Origin: Pseudomonas sp. GM50 | Lineage (GTDB): Bacteria; Pseudomonadota; Gammaproteobacteria; Pseudomonadales; Pseudomonadaceae | Reading direction: 5' to 3' | DNA: 60,540 nucleotides | Assembly (NCBI RefSeq): GCF_000282375.1 | Contig: NZ_AKJK01000082.1 | Span: forward strand, 1 to 60,540 | Notes under the pieces: model-generated | Database searches by the model: none | Told to the model about the DNA's origin: nothing | What the model saw: the letters and a program-made list of their open reading frames with translations, nothing else | Program-made: the position numbers and the translations under genes | In this document: in pieces, positions 1 through 8,814 of the stretch | Layout of the letters: each line of letters opens with the position of its first letter | Numbering within the stretch: the stretch's first letter is position 1

Positions 1-580
1 TGAACACTTCATTGTGAGTCTCGCCGGCCTTCAGCGATTGCACGGCACTGGCGACGCCATCGGTGCCATTGGCCAAGGTGTAAGTCCATTGGCCAGTGCT
101 GTCGACGGCGATCGAGCCGTAGCTGCCGGTATTACTACCGGCAATGCTCCAGCTGGTCGTGGCATCGTGATCGATGTCGGCCGAACTGAACTGGCCGCTG
201 ACGCTGAGGGTGCTGTCTTCCTGCACGGCGCCGGTATCATTGCCGGTCGCAAAGCTGAGCACGGGTGCATCGTTAGTGCCGCTGACGGTGACGGTCACCA
301 GTTGAGTGTCGACGCCACCGAGGCCATCGCTGACCTGCACGCTGAACACTTCATTGTGACTCTCGCCAGCCTTCAATGACTGCACGGCACTGGCGACGCC
401 ATCGGTGCCATTGGCCAGCGTGTAAGTCCACTGGCCGCTGCTATTCACCGCAATCGAACCGTAAGTGCCCGAAGCCGAGCCATTGATGCTCCAGGTCGCG
501 GTGGCAGCGTGATCGATGTCGGCCGAACTGAACTGGCCGCTGACGCTGAGGGTGCTGTCTTCCTGCACTGCCCCGACATC
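1..580. repeat. 342-bp tandem coding repeat (VCBS modules)
   Basis: The sequence from base 1 recurs from base 343 with only scattered substitutions; both copies carry TGAACACTTCATTGTGA and then the same order of motifs. The period of 342 bp equals 114 codons. High nucleotide identity points to recent duplication or gene conversion between modules, and more copies probably continue beyond the left edge. Confidence 0.85.
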
Positions 581-2197
581 GTTACCCGTCGCGAAACTGA
601 GCACTGGTGCGTCATTGGTGCCAGTGAGGGTGATGGTGACAGTCTGCGTCGCCGAAGCAGCATTAGCCGCGCCACTGTTGTCGGTGGCAACCACCGTGTA
701 CGAGAAGGTGACGGTTTCACCGGCACCGAGGAAGTCGAGGTTCTGGCTGGTGCTGTAGTCCCAGCTGTTCTGATCGACCGAGAAACCAGCCACCAGTGCC
801 GAGGCCACGCCCGCATTGAGCGTGCCGCCGCTCCAGGCGATGTTGCCGTTGGAGGTGTGCGACACAGTCACCACGTCGATGTTGTCCACATCGGCAAAAC
901 TCAGTGCACCACTGTCGCTCAGCGTGGCGGTGCCATTGCCTTCGTTCATTGCGCCGCTGCTGTCGGCGATCGTCAGCGTTGGCCGGTCGTTGGTGCCGGT
1001 GATAGTAATGGTCACGGTCTGCACCGTGCCGTCGCCGATCGCCACGTTATAGGTCTGGGTGATGCTCTGGCCTTCGCCAAGGAACTGCAGGGCGGCGTTG
1101 TTCACCGCGAAGTTCCAGCCCAGTGAACCGCTGCCCGTACCGGTGCTGTCGCTCAGATTGGTGGTGAAGTTGCCAAGATAGCCGGAAGCGCCCGGCGTAA
1201 CCGTGACGCTGTGGGTGTCGATCAGGTCGGCGTCGGTGAAGGTGATGCTGCCGTTGGCGGCGTAGTCGCCGCTGTCTTCCTTGGCATCGCCTGCCTGCGC
1301 GCCGCTGGTGATCTGCACCTGATCGTTGGTACCGGTGATGGTGATCGTCACGTTCTGCGTGGTCGACGAACCATGCCCGTCATTGATGGTGACCACATAA
1401 GTTTCGGTAGCCGACTGACCCTGGGCCAGGGACTGGGCTGCCGCATTATTGAGGGTGTAAGTCCAGTTGACGGAGCCGTCGGCGGTGTTGGCCGCTTCAG
1501 TCACGGGGGCAAGGACGAAGGCGCCCAGCGCGGTTGTATTGCCTCCCGCAGCCACGAAAGAGGCGGTATGCGTGTCGCTCAGGTCTACATCGCTAAAAGC
1601 AATAGTGCCTGTCGCGCTCAGCGAGTCGGTAGTGCTCGGCGTCGTGGTCGCATCTTCGGTTACCGTGCTGGCCTGTGCGCCGAGGCTCATCGTCACACTG
1701 TCATTCATGCCAGCGAACTGCACCTGCGCTGTAGCCCAGCTGAGCGTGCCGTTACCCAGACGAATCGCATAGGTAAAACTGTCCGTCAGGGACCCTCCAG
1801 CTGCCAGCGCCTGGAGTTGTGCCTTGAACGTAGTCGACAACGTAGCGGCGTCGTAGCCGACCTTGCCATCCGACGTAATCCAGATCTTTGCACCATTGAA
1901 ACTGGTGTCAGTACTCGTCGCCTCAATTCTGCCGGTGTCCTGGACCAGCAGGTCGGCCGGAGCATAAACCTTGGTGGCGGTAGAAAGACTGGTTGCGTTA
2001 TCGAGTGACCAGAGTGTCTTCGCGTTGCCACCGAGGTCATTGGACATGACGTCCAGGTACACGACTCCCAGCAGGTCTTCAGTGATGGCCGCGGTGCTCG
2101 TTCCAATAACACCGGCAGTGAAAATGTCGTCCTGCGCCTGCGGAGTGTTGGAAAACGAAGTAACGGTGCCGCCGCTGGTCGTTGTGGTGGTAGCCAT
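1..2197 (-). CDS. VCBS-repeat giant adhesin, N-terminal part (gene runs off the left edge)
   Basis: The minus frame starting at ATG 2197 stays open to base 1, so at least 732 residues are present and the C-terminus lies outside. The N-terminus begins MATTTTTSGGTVTSF and has no classical signal peptide, as expected for a type I secreted RTX/VCBS protein whose export signal is C-terminal. From about residue 170 on, modules of roughly 100-114 residues recur, each ending in VTITITGTND or a close variant, the VCBS/cadherin-like signature. The last two modules in the window are nearly identical and repeat every 342 bp. Families of this kind mediate surface attachment and biofilm formation. No retention module of the LapA type is seen at the N-terminus. 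The secretion genes, if linked, lie outside. Alternative name: tandem-95 repeat protein. Family assignment is firm, the exact ligand unknown. Confidence 0.85.
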   Translation of the reverse strand, partial: MATTTTTSGGTVTSFSNTPQAQDDIFTAGVIGTSTAAITEDLLGVVYLDVMSNDLGGNAKTLWSLDNATSLSTATKVYAPADLLVQDTGRIEATSTDTSFNGAKIWITSDGKVGYDAATLSTTFKAQLQALAAGGSLTDSFTYAIRLGNGTLSWATAQVQFAGMNDSVTMSLGAQASTVTEDATTTPSTTDSLSATGTIAFSDVDLSDTHTASFVAAGGNTTALGAFVLAPVTEAANTADGSVNWTYTLNNAAAQSLAQGQSATETYVVTINDGHGSSTTQNVTITITGTNDQVQITSGAQAGDAKEDSGDYAANGSITFTDADLIDTHSVTVTPGASGYLGNFTTNLSDSTGTGSGSLGWNFAVNNAALQFLGEGQSITQTYNVAIGDGTVQTVTITITGTNDRPTLTIADSSGAMNEGNGTATLSDSGALSFADVDNIDVVTVSHTSNGNIAWSGGTLNAGVASALVAGFSVDQNSWDYSTSQNLDFLGAGETVTFSYTVVATDNSGAANAASATQTVTITLTGTNDAPVLSFATGNDVGAVQEDSTLSVSGQFSSADIDHAATATWSINGSASGTYGSIAVNSSGQWTYTLANGTDGVASAVQSLKAGESHNEVFSVQVSDGLGGVDTQLVTVTVSGTNDAPVLSFATGNDTGAVQEDSTLSVSGQFSSADIDHDATTSWSIAGSNTGSYGSIAVDSTGQWTYTLANGTDGVASAVQSLKAGETHNEVF

Positions 2198-2978
2198 GTC
2201 TTTCTCCCGAAAATGCCATTTTTTTATTTTTGGAATCGCTAGGGACTGCTAACAGGACGAAGTCCCGTTCTTGCACCGCTCAGGTCGTTCAAGAGGGGTG
2301 CGAGGCGGCCGTCGAACATCGTCGGCCAGCTGACGGGACAAGCGCTGCCGGCAGAGGCGCGCGGGTATTGCGGGGGTGGAAAAGCTCGCCGCACTCGAGG
2401 AGCGGATCGCAGGACCGGTTGGGCAAACGTGGGCCCGAACCTGGGGCTGCATTACACACGGCGCGCAGTAATCTGAGAGCTCCCATGTGGAAGGGACTCC
2501 TGAAGTAATGGCTGAATGAGGGCCGTGTCTTGGGAAACCCTGACTCAGGAGTACGGCCTTTCCTGATATCAGTTTGATAGGTGTTTAGTTGTGGGCTCAG
2601 GCTTTGTAAAGGTGTTAACCGGATGAAACGGTACTATGTGCCAATATTCCGACAAGTGGATGTTTAGGTGTCAATATTACGTCGATCTGTTTTTGGCGAA
2701 GGGGCTGACGGCTCACAACATTGGTGCGGCTCAAATGATCTGAAACCCTTATGGGGCATGGGCTGGCTGTGTTTTGTCGGTGCTGGGACACCCAAGAAAT
2801 TTCAGCGTTCAGTGTTAAAAAGAGCCTGCCAGAGCCTGATGCAGGTCGGTTAAGGATAAATCGGACAGGTAGGAGCCAGGCTTGCCGGCGAAGGCGCTCT
2901 TAAGGACGCCTTCGCCGGCAAGCCTGGCTCCTACGAAAAGCGGTTCACAGAGTGTTTGCTGTGGCAGGGAACCAAGCA
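2198..2978. other. Long intergenic region upstream of the adhesin
   Basis: About 780 bases without a convincing gene. It should contain the leftward adhesin promoter and 5' UTR. Two similar motifs, CCAATATTCCGAC (from 2641) and TCAATATTACGTC (from 2671), sit 30 bp apart; the second partly resembles a FleQ box but lacks its TTGAC half. A REP-type inverted repeat occupies 2870-2933. Nothing else is recognisable. Confidence 0.4.
2870..2933. repeat. REP-type inverted repeat (GGAGCCAGGCTTGCCGGCGAA family)
   Basis: Two arms, TAGGAGCCAGGCTTGCCGGC and its reverse complement, face each other across a short spacer. The same family recurs at 38462-38529. Confidence 0.85.
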
Positions 2979-3275
2979 ATGCGACACAGAGGCGCGCAGT
3001 TCTGGTTATGGACCGACACCCGGTTACCTCTCCACATCCATGAAGAAGTGCTCGGCGACGGAGTGCAGGTGGAAGTGCGGGCGCGTGTGAGTCATGAGGG
3101 TGTCACCCAGGTGTTCATCGGTGTTTACGATGGTCATGGGATTTTGATGGGGGAGGAGTTTCACGACAGAGGCCGCGATGTACCTTGCTGCGCGGCATTG
3201 GAGTGGGGCGCTCAGCGAGCGAAATGCGCAATTGCACTCCTGCCGCTTCAAGGGAACGCGACTACTGGCCGATAA
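2979..3275 (+). CDS. Small hypothetical protein (98 aa)
   Basis: ATG 2979 opens a 98-residue frame beginning MRHRGAQFWLWTDTRLPLHI. An AGGGAA sequence lies about 8 bases upstream. Third-position GC is high, as in the real genes nearby, and the residue pattern (acidic/hydrophobic alternation, HEEVLGDGVQVEVRARV, VFIGVYDGHGILMGEEFH) looks like a small beta-rich folded protein. No motif gives a function and I do not recognise a named family. An upstream in-frame ATG at 2952 would add nine residues; the later start is preferred because of the better ribosome-binding site. It stands alone between the adhesin and the response regulator gene. Confidence 0.55.
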   Translation: MRHRGAQFWLWTDTRLPLHIHEEVLGDGVQVEVRARVSHEGVTQVFIGVYDGHGILMGEEFHDRGRDVPCCAALEWGAQRAKCAIALLPLQGNATTGR

Positions 3276-3344
3276 CCCGAACAGTCGTTGTCATTTTTAT
3301 TTCTGGCGGCCGGCAATTGTCATCACGGGTTTTTGCGAAATTGC

Positions 3345-3372
3345 TTGATAGCCTATGGCCTCCCGCTATCAT
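3345..3372 (+). promoter_or_regulatory. Putative sigma-70 promoter for the TPR response regulator
   Basis: TTGATA (3345-3350) and TATCAT (3367-3372) are 16 bp apart, about 85 bp before ATG 3458. Confidence 0.5.
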
Positions 3373-3457
3373 CTGCGCGCCAAAAAAGGCCGCGAAGCTG
3401 AGCTCGCCCGTGTAGTTGCCTTTGGGTTGTACTTCTTAAATTGCCTGGAAATCTTCG

Positions 3458-5062
3458 ATGCTGTCGTATCACCAAAAAAGCTTCCTGATCGTCGATGATT
3501 TCTCGGATTTCCGCAGTTCCGTCAGGTCCATGCTGCGGGAGTTGGGCGTCAAGGACGTCGACACCGCCGATACCGGTGAACAGGCGCTGCGCATGTGCTC
3601 GCAGAAGTCCTACGACTTCATCCTGCAGGATTTCCATCTGGGCGACGGCAAGAAGAACGGTCAGCAGGTGCTTGAAGACCTGATGATCGAGAAGCTGATC
3701 AGCCATGAAAGTGTGTTTGTCATGGTCACCGCCGAAACCAGCCAGGCCATGGTGCTCAGCGCACTGGAGCATGAGCCCGATGCTTACCTGACCAAGCCGT
3801 TCAACCGTTCCGGCCTGGCCCAGCGCCTGGAACGCCTGGAGCAGCGCAAGACCTTGCTCAAACCGATCCTGCAAGCCCTTGACCGAGGCAAACCGGTTGA
3901 AGTGCTCAATGCCTGCATCGCCCTGTGTAAACAGGACATTCGTTATTCCCCGCTGTGCCTGCGTTACCGCGCCGATGCGTTGCGTGACATGAACCAGAAC
4001 GAAGCGCTGGAACGGCTCTATGACAGCATCATTGCTGATCGGCCTTTGCCTTGGGCGTTTGCCGGGTTGGGCCAGTTGCTGTTCAAACGCGGCCAGGTCA
4101 ACCAGGCCAAAGGCATTTATGAAAAAGCCCTGAAAGTCTTCCCGATGATGCCGGCCCTCTACGACGGCATGGCCGATGTGCTGGTCGCCGAAGGGGACAC
4201 CAAGACGGCGCAGAAAGTGTTGGAGGAGGCTATTCGCCTGTCGCCGCTGGCGGTGCGCCGACAAGCATTGCTGGGCAAGCTGGCGATGGCCAACGAAGAT
4301 TTCGACACCGCCTCCAAAGCCTATCGCCAGGCCGTGGCCCAAGGGGCGCAGTCACGTTTCAAGGATGCGGAAAGTAACCTCGGCCTGGCCCATGCCCTGA
4401 TTAGCAAAGGCAGCGAAAAGGGCCTGGATACCCGCACCCGTCTTGAAATCAACACAACGCTGAGTGCGGTGGCGAAGGAGAACCCCTCCGACCCTGGTTT
4501 ACAGATTCGTGCGCGTCTGATGAAAGCCACCAGCTTGTTGCTCAACGATGCCGAAACCGCCGAGAAGCTCACCGAGCAGGCGATGATGCGCCTCGATGGC
4601 ATGGAGCAGTTCATGAGCGCCGAAGCGGCGCTGCTGGTGGCCAAGCAGCTGCAAATGCTTGGGCAGGCGAATGCCGGCGCTTCGATGCTGAAGAACTGTG
4701 CGGAGATCTACGGCGACGATCCGACCGTGATGAAAGGCATCGCCAAGCTGACCGACGACCCGACCATCCTCAACTCCGGCAACGCGGCCGCCGACCTCAA
4801 CCGTCAGGGTGTGCGGGTGTACAAGACCGGCAACCTGGTGGAAGCCCGGGATGTATTCCGCAAAGCGCTGGCATTGCAGCCGAAGAACATCAGTATTGCC
4901 CTGAACATGGCGCAGTCGTTGCTGCATGGCACCGACACCAGTGTGCCGTCGGCCGAACTGGAAGAATGTCGCGCCTGCCTGAAAACCGTCGGCCTGATGC
5001 CCGATACCGACGCGCGTTATCCGCGCTACCAGAAACTGAAAATCAAGGCGTTCGGCGAATGA
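3458..5062 (+). CDS. Response regulator with C-terminal TPR domain
   Basis: This 534-residue protein has an N-terminal CheY-like receiver (about 8-130). It begins FLIVDDFSDFRSSVRSML, carries the probable phospho-acceptor Asp58 in FILQDFHLGDG and the conserved Lys in AYLTKPFN. No DNA-binding or enzymatic output domain follows; instead the rest is helical TPR-like repeats (for example FAGLGQLLFKRGQVNQAKGI and RVYKTGNLVEARDVFRKALA), so output is likely through protein-protein contact, as in VieB-type regulators. The stop codon overlaps the start of the histidine kinase downstream (ATGA), so the two are translationally coupled and presumably form one system. Cytoplasmic, with no membrane segment. 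The specific target cannot be read from the sequence. Confidence 0.88.
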   Translation: MLSYHQKSFLIVDDFSDFRSSVRSMLRELGVKDVDTADTGEQALRMCSQKSYDFILQDFHLGDGKKNGQQVLEDLMIEKLISHESVFVMVTAETSQAMVLSALEHEPDAYLTKPFNRSGLAQRLERLEQRKTLLKPILQALDRGKPVEVLNACIALCKQDIRYSPLCLRYRADALRDMNQNEALERLYDSIIADRPLPWAFAGLGQLLFKRGQVNQAKGIYEKALKVFPMMPALYDGMADVLVAEGDTKTAQKVLEEAIRLSPLAVRRQALLGKLAMANEDFDTASKAYRQAVAQGAQSRFKDAESNLGLAHALISKGSEKGLDTRTRLEINTTLSAVAKENPSDPGLQIRARLMKATSLLLNDAETAEKLTEQAMMRLDGMEQFMSAEAALLVAKQLQMLGQANAGASMLKNCAEIYGDDPTVMKGIAKLTDDPTILNSGNAAADLNRQGVRVYKTGNLVEARDVFRKALALQPKNISIALNMAQSLLHGTDTSVPSAELEECRACLKTVGLMPDTDARYPRYQKLKIKAFGE

Positions 5063-5751
5063 TCGACAGCGAACCGTCACTCGACTTTTCCACGGTGATT
5101 GCCTCCACCGTGCATGACATGAAGAACTCCCTGGCCATGCTGATGCAGGCGCACAGCCAATGGCTGGCGCGCTTGCCCGATCCCGAACAGCACACCCCGG
5201 AGCAGGGCGTGATCGACTTCGAGTTCGCCCACCTCAACGGCATGCTGGTGCAATTGCTGGGGCTGTACAAACTCGGCGTCAACCAGATGCCATTGCAGCC
5301 GGCCTACCATGAGCTGGATGACTTCATCGAGGCCCAACTGGCGGCTCACCAGGAAGTGTTCGCCAGCCGCGGCATTATCGCGACCTATGAAGTGGACCCG
5401 TTGAGCCCGCTGGGTTTTTTCGATCGGGAGCTGATTGCCTCGGTGCTTGCCAACAGCATCAACAACGCCATTCGTTATGCCCGCCATGCCTTGTTGATCA
5501 GCGTCAGCGATGAGGCCGGGCAACTGGTGCTGACCATCAATGACGATGGCGAGGGTTATCCGTCTGAGATGATCGAGCGTCAGGCCGATTACGTGCAGGG
5601 CATCAACCACAGCAGTGGCAGCACCGGCCTGGGCCTGTACTTTGCCGGACGGATTGCCGCGTTGCATCAGCGCAATGGCGTGGGCGGACGCACTGAAATC
5701 AGCAATGGCGGCCCCTTGGGCGGCGGCGTGTTCAGCCTCTATCTCCCCTGA
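5059..5751 (+). CDS. Minimal sensor histidine kinase (230 aa), partner of the TPR regulator
   Basis: Start ATG 5059 overlaps the preceding stop and replaces a longer upstream frame start at 4966. The protein is soluble and has no sensor domain. An H-box STVHDMKNSLAML lies near residue 15. The GHKL ATPase boxes follow: N-box NSINNAIRYA, G1 box INDDGEGYP and G2 box STGLGLYFAGRI. Input must come from an interacting protein, perhaps the TPR regulator encoded just upstream. It probably phosphorylates Asp58 of that regulator. The length (230 aa) is the bare minimum for dimerisation plus catalytic domains. Confidence 0.85.
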   Translation: MIDSEPSLDFSTVIASTVHDMKNSLAMLMQAHSQWLARLPDPEQHTPEQGVIDFEFAHLNGMLVQLLGLYKLGVNQMPLQPAYHELDDFIEAQLAAHQEVFASRGIIATYEVDPLSPLGFFDRELIASVLANSINNAIRYARHALLISVSDEAGQLVLTINDDGEGYPSEMIERQADYVQGINHSSGSTGLGLYFAGRIAALHQRNGVGGRTEISNGGPLGGGVFSLYLP

Positions 5752-5776
5752 CAGACACAATCCCCGTAGGAGCTGG

Positions 5777-5859
5777 TAGGAGCTGCCGCAGGCTGCGATC
5801 TTTTGATCTTGCCTTTAAAAAGCAAAGTCAAAAGATCGCAGCCTTCGGCAGCTCCTGCA
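5777..5859. repeat. Inverted repeat (GGAGCTGCCGCAGGCTGCGATC family)
   Basis: Arms AGGAGCTGCCGCAGGCTGCG and CGCAGCCTTCGGCAGCTCCT flank a short AT-rich spacer, giving a long imperfect hairpin between the kinase gene and the glutamine-synthetase-like gene. This is a common repeat type in fluorescent pseudomonads. Confidence 0.75.
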
Positions 5860-5908
5860 CCTTTTTGTTTGACGTTGCTTGATATTCCGAACAGCCGAAG
5901 CCTATTTT

Positions 5909-5935
5909 GTACGGGTCGCCGTTCGCGGCTCGTAC
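5909..5935. promoter_or_regulatory. Imperfect inverted repeat, possible operator
   Basis: GTACGGGTCGC and GCGGCTCGTAC form an 11-bp inverted repeat with two mismatches around a CGTTC spacer, 18 bp before the start of the glutamine-synthetase-like gene. Position suggests a repressor site, but no regulator can be named. Confidence 0.35.
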
Positions 5936-5953
5936 AACAACAAGGATTGCGTC

Positions 5954-7297
5954 ATGACAACCGATGGCCATCGTTCACTCGCGCAGCGATTGACGGGCAT
6001 TGATGAGATTGAATGTGTCACGCCGGACCTGAACGGCGTACCACGCGGCAAGGTGATGACCGCCGAAGGATTTCTTGAAGGGCGGCGTTTGCAGATGGCG
6101 CGGGGAGTGCTGCTGCAATGCATCATGGGCGGCTATCCGCCAGCGCGCTTTTACGGCAGTGATGATGGCGACCTGGCGCTGGTGCCTGATCCCGCGCAGA
6201 TCCACCGCTTGCCCTGGAGCCAGCAGCCTCGGGCGCTGGCCATTTGTGATGCGGATGAGCTGACCGGCGAGAGCTCGCCATTGTCGACCCGCGGTCAACT
6301 CAAGGCCGTGATCGCTCGATACGCCGCTCTCGGTCTGGCGCCGGTGGTGGCGACCGAGCTGGAGTTCTTCGTCTTCGCGCCGAACCCTGACCCGACGCAA
6401 CCCTTCCAGCCACCACTGGGCCTGGACGGTCGTCGCGAGGACGGTCATTCGGCGTTCAGCGTCAGTTCCAATAACGGCTTGCGGCCGTTCTTCAATGAAG
6501 TCTACGAATGCATGGCGGCGCTGGGCTTGCCGCGCGATACCTTCATGCACGAGATGGGCGTCAGCCAGTTCGAGATCAACCTGCTGCACGGCGATCCGCT
6601 ACTGTTGGCCGACCAGACCTTGTTGTTCAAGCATCTGCTCAAGGAAGTGGCGCTCAAGCATGGCCTGACCGTGGTCTGCATGGCCAAGCCGTTGGCTCAC
6701 ACACCGGGCAGTTCGATGCATATTCATCAGAGCATCGTCGAGATCGGCACCGGGCGTAACGTGTTCAGCGACAAGGCCGGCGAGCCGACCGCGACTTTCC
6801 GTCATTTCATCGGTGGCCAGCAGGCCGGTATGGCGGATTTCACCGCGCTGTTTGCGCCGAACGTGAACTCCTATCAGCGCCTGTGCCATCCTTTCGCATC
6901 GCCGAACAATGCCTGCTGGTCCCACGACAATCGTGCGGCCGGGCTGCGCATTCCGGCCAGTTCACCGGTCGCTCGTCGGGTCGAAAACCGCTTGCCGGGG
7001 GCCGATGCCAATCCGTATCTGGCGATCGCCGCGAGCCTGGCCGCGGGGTTGTATGGCATTGAGAACAAACTGGAGCCGAGCGAGCCGATCCAGGGTGAGT
7101 TCGTTGTGCCGGATAATCTTTCGTTGCCGTGTACCTTGCATGCCGCTCTTGAACGTCTGAAACGTAGCCAATTGGCGAAGGAACTGTTCGGCAAGGAGTT
7201 CATCGAAGGCTACATCGCTTCGAAGACTATGGAGTTGACCAGCTTCTTTGATGAAATTACTCCCTGGGAACGGCGTGTTCTAGCAGCCCAGGCCTGA
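5954..7297 (+). CDS. Glutamine synthetase family protein (probable gamma-glutamylpolyamine synthetase)
   Basis: The 447-residue product from ATG 5954 (RBS AAGGA just upstream) has the glutamine-synthetase fold motifs in order: VATELEFFVF, MHEMGVSQFEINLLHGDPL, PGSSMHIHQS and the C-terminal LPGADANPYLAIAAS. It is close to PuuA/SpuI-type enzymes that ligate glutamate to putrescine or other amines for catabolism, rather than to housekeeping GlnA, which has a longer sequence and an adenylylation loop that I do not see here. A possible operator lies at 5909-5935. An in-frame start at 5879 exists but would run through the likely promoter. The amine substrate is inferred, not shown. Confidence 0.82.
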   Translation: MTTDGHRSLAQRLTGIDEIECVTPDLNGVPRGKVMTAEGFLEGRRLQMARGVLLQCIMGGYPPARFYGSDDGDLALVPDPAQIHRLPWSQQPRALAICDADELTGESSPLSTRGQLKAVIARYAALGLAPVVATELEFFVFAPNPDPTQPFQPPLGLDGRREDGHSAFSVSSNNGLRPFFNEVYECMAALGLPRDTFMHEMGVSQFEINLLHGDPLLLADQTLLFKHLLKEVALKHGLTVVCMAKPLAHTPGSSMHIHQSIVEIGTGRNVFSDKAGEPTATFRHFIGGQQAGMADFTALFAPNVNSYQRLCHPFASPNNACWSHDNRAAGLRIPASSPVARRVENRLPGADANPYLAIAASLAAGLYGIENKLEPSEPIQGEFVVPDNLSLPCTLHAALERLKRSQLAKELFGKEFIEGYIASKTMELTSFFDEITPWERRVLAAQA

Positions 7298-7310
7298 CGA
7301 CCCGTCGCCG

Positions 7311-7337
7311 TCGGGCTATCGTTTGTCGATAGCCCGA
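7311..7337. terminator. Strong hairpin after the glutamine-synthetase-like gene
   Basis: TCGGGCTATCG and CGATAGCCCGA pair perfectly over 11 bp around a TTTGT loop. There is no T-run, so it may be a factor-dependent terminator, an mRNA stabiliser or an operator for the MFS gene that starts 32 bp later. Confidence 0.5.
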
Positions 7338-7368
7338 TATTCACTGCAAGGAGCCGCTCGGAACGCCG

Positions 7369-8751
7369 ATGCGCCAAATCTTGAAATCTTTTCGGGGGCT
7401 TTATTTCGCCTCGCTGATGATGTTGATCGGCTCGGGCCTGTTGAGTACTTACCTTGCCCTGCGCCTGGCGGCCGATAAAGTCGATAGCCTGTGGGTCGGT
7501 GCGTTGATGGCGGCCAACTATTTCGGCCTGGTGCTGGGCGGCAAGATCGGCCATCGGCTGATTGCCCGGGTCGGGCATATTCGAGCCTACTCAGCCTGCG
7601 CCGGGATCGTCGGCGCGGCAGTGCTGGGTCATGGCTTGGTGGACTGGTTGCCCGCCTGGCTGTTCCTGCGGGTGATCGTCGGCCTGGGCATGATGTGCCA
7701 GTACATGGTGATCGAAAGCTGGCTCAATGAGCAGGCAGAAGCCAAGCAGCGTGGCGTGGTGTTCAGCGGCTACATGATCGCCTCGTACCTGGGGCTGGTG
7801 TTGGGTCAACTGATTCTGGTCATGCACCCGGGCCTGGGCCTGGAACTGCTGATGCTGGTCGCCCTGTGTTTCGCCCTGTGCCTGGTGCCGGTGGCCCTGA
7901 CGCGGCGGATTCACCCGGCGCCTTTGCACCCGGCGCCGATGGAGCCACGGTTCTTCATCAAGCGCGTGCCGCAGTCATTGAGTACGGTGTTGGGGTCGGG
8001 TTTGATCGTCGGTTCGTTCTACGGTCTGGCGCCGCTGTATGCCTCGCAGCAAGGATTGTCGACCGAACAGGTCGGTCTGTTCATGGGTAGCTGTATTTTT
8101 GCCGGCCTGGTGGTGCAGTGGCCGTTGGGTTGGCTGTCGGATCGCTATGACCGGGCGCTGTTGATCCGCTGTTTCGCGTTTAGCCTGGCGCTGGCTGCGT
8201 TGCCGCTGGCGATCATGCGGCAGGTGCCGCTGGAGGTGCTGTTCATCGCCGGGTTCCTCTGCTCGTTGGTGCAGTTCTGCCTGTACCCGCTGGCGGTGGC
8301 GTTCTCCAACGACCACGTCGAGGGTGATCGTCGGGTGTCGCTGACGGCGATGCTGCTGGTGACTTATGGTGTCGGCGCGAGTATCGGACCGTTGGTAGCC
8401 GGGGTGTTGATGAAGCTGTTTGGCAGTCAGATGCTCTATGCCTTCTTCAGCTTCTTCGCCTTGGTGCTGGTGTGGCGAATCCGCCCGAAAGCGGTCACCA
8501 ACCTGCATCAGGTGGACGATGCTCCACTGCATCACGTGGCCATGCCGGACAGTATGTCGAGTTCGCCACTGGTGGCTTGCCTTGACCCGCGCGTCGATGA
8601 GCAGGTGGTGCAGGATCAGATGCAGAACCCGGTCAACCCGGAGCCTGATTTCAACCCGGATGCAGAGCCCGAACCAGTGCCTGAAACGGATTCGGAGCCC
8701 GAAGACCCTGACACGGGTCGCGAGCAAAGCTTTACCGAAGCAAGGCCTTGA
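7369..8751 (+). CDS. MFS transporter (YcaD/UMF-like), acidic C-terminal tail
   Basis: A 460-residue membrane protein with about twelve hydrophobic segments. MFS loop features are visible, including GGKIGHRLIARVGH after the second helix and GWLSDRYDRALLIR in the second half. The last 65 residues are hydrophilic and very acidic (repeated PEPD/EPEP blocks), an unusual cytoplasmic extension. In other pseudomonads a homologous transporter sits between the glutamine-synthetase-like gene and flgZ, and the same order is seen here. The substrate is unknown. It ends at a terminator shared with the convergent flgZ gene. Confidence 0.8.
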   Translation: MRQILKSFRGLYFASLMMLIGSGLLSTYLALRLAADKVDSLWVGALMAANYFGLVLGGKIGHRLIARVGHIRAYSACAGIVGAAVLGHGLVDWLPAWLFLRVIVGLGMMCQYMVIESWLNEQAEAKQRGVVFSGYMIASYLGLVLGQLILVMHPGLGLELLMLVALCFALCLVPVALTRRIHPAPLHPAPMEPRFFIKRVPQSLSTVLGSGLIVGSFYGLAPLYASQQGLSTEQVGLFMGSCIFAGLVVQWPLGWLSDRYDRALLIRCFAFSLALAALPLAIMRQVPLEVLFIAGFLCSLVQFCLYPLAVAFSNDHVEGDRRVSLTAMLLVTYGVGASIGPLVAGVLMKLFGSQMLYAFFSFFALVLVWRIRPKAVTNLHQVDDAPLHHVAMPDSMSSSPLVACLDPRVDEQVVQDQMQNPVNPEPDFNPDAEPEPVPETDSEPEDPDTGREQSFTEARP

Positions 8752-8760
8752 TCAAGGCAT

Positions 8761-8802
8761 AAAAAAACGGGCAGTCACCGCAAGGGACTGCCCGTTTTTT
8801 AT
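8761..8802. terminator. Bidirectional rho-independent terminator between the MFS gene and flgZ
   Basis: AAAAAAACGGGCAGTC, a short loop, then GACTGCCCGTTTTTT: a GC-rich stem flanked by A-run and T-run, placed between convergent genes. Confidence 0.9.
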
Positions 8803-8814
8803 GAGAGTGGCGTA

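Noticed and set aside
2670..2683. FleQ-like motif GTCAATATTACGTC
   Set aside because: Only the left half matches the FleQ box; the right half (TTGAC) is missing, so it is mentioned as a motif but not called.
2668..2853. 61-residue plus-strand frame upstream of the adhesin
   Set aside because: No clear ribosome-binding site, and its codon pattern is unlike that of neighbours.
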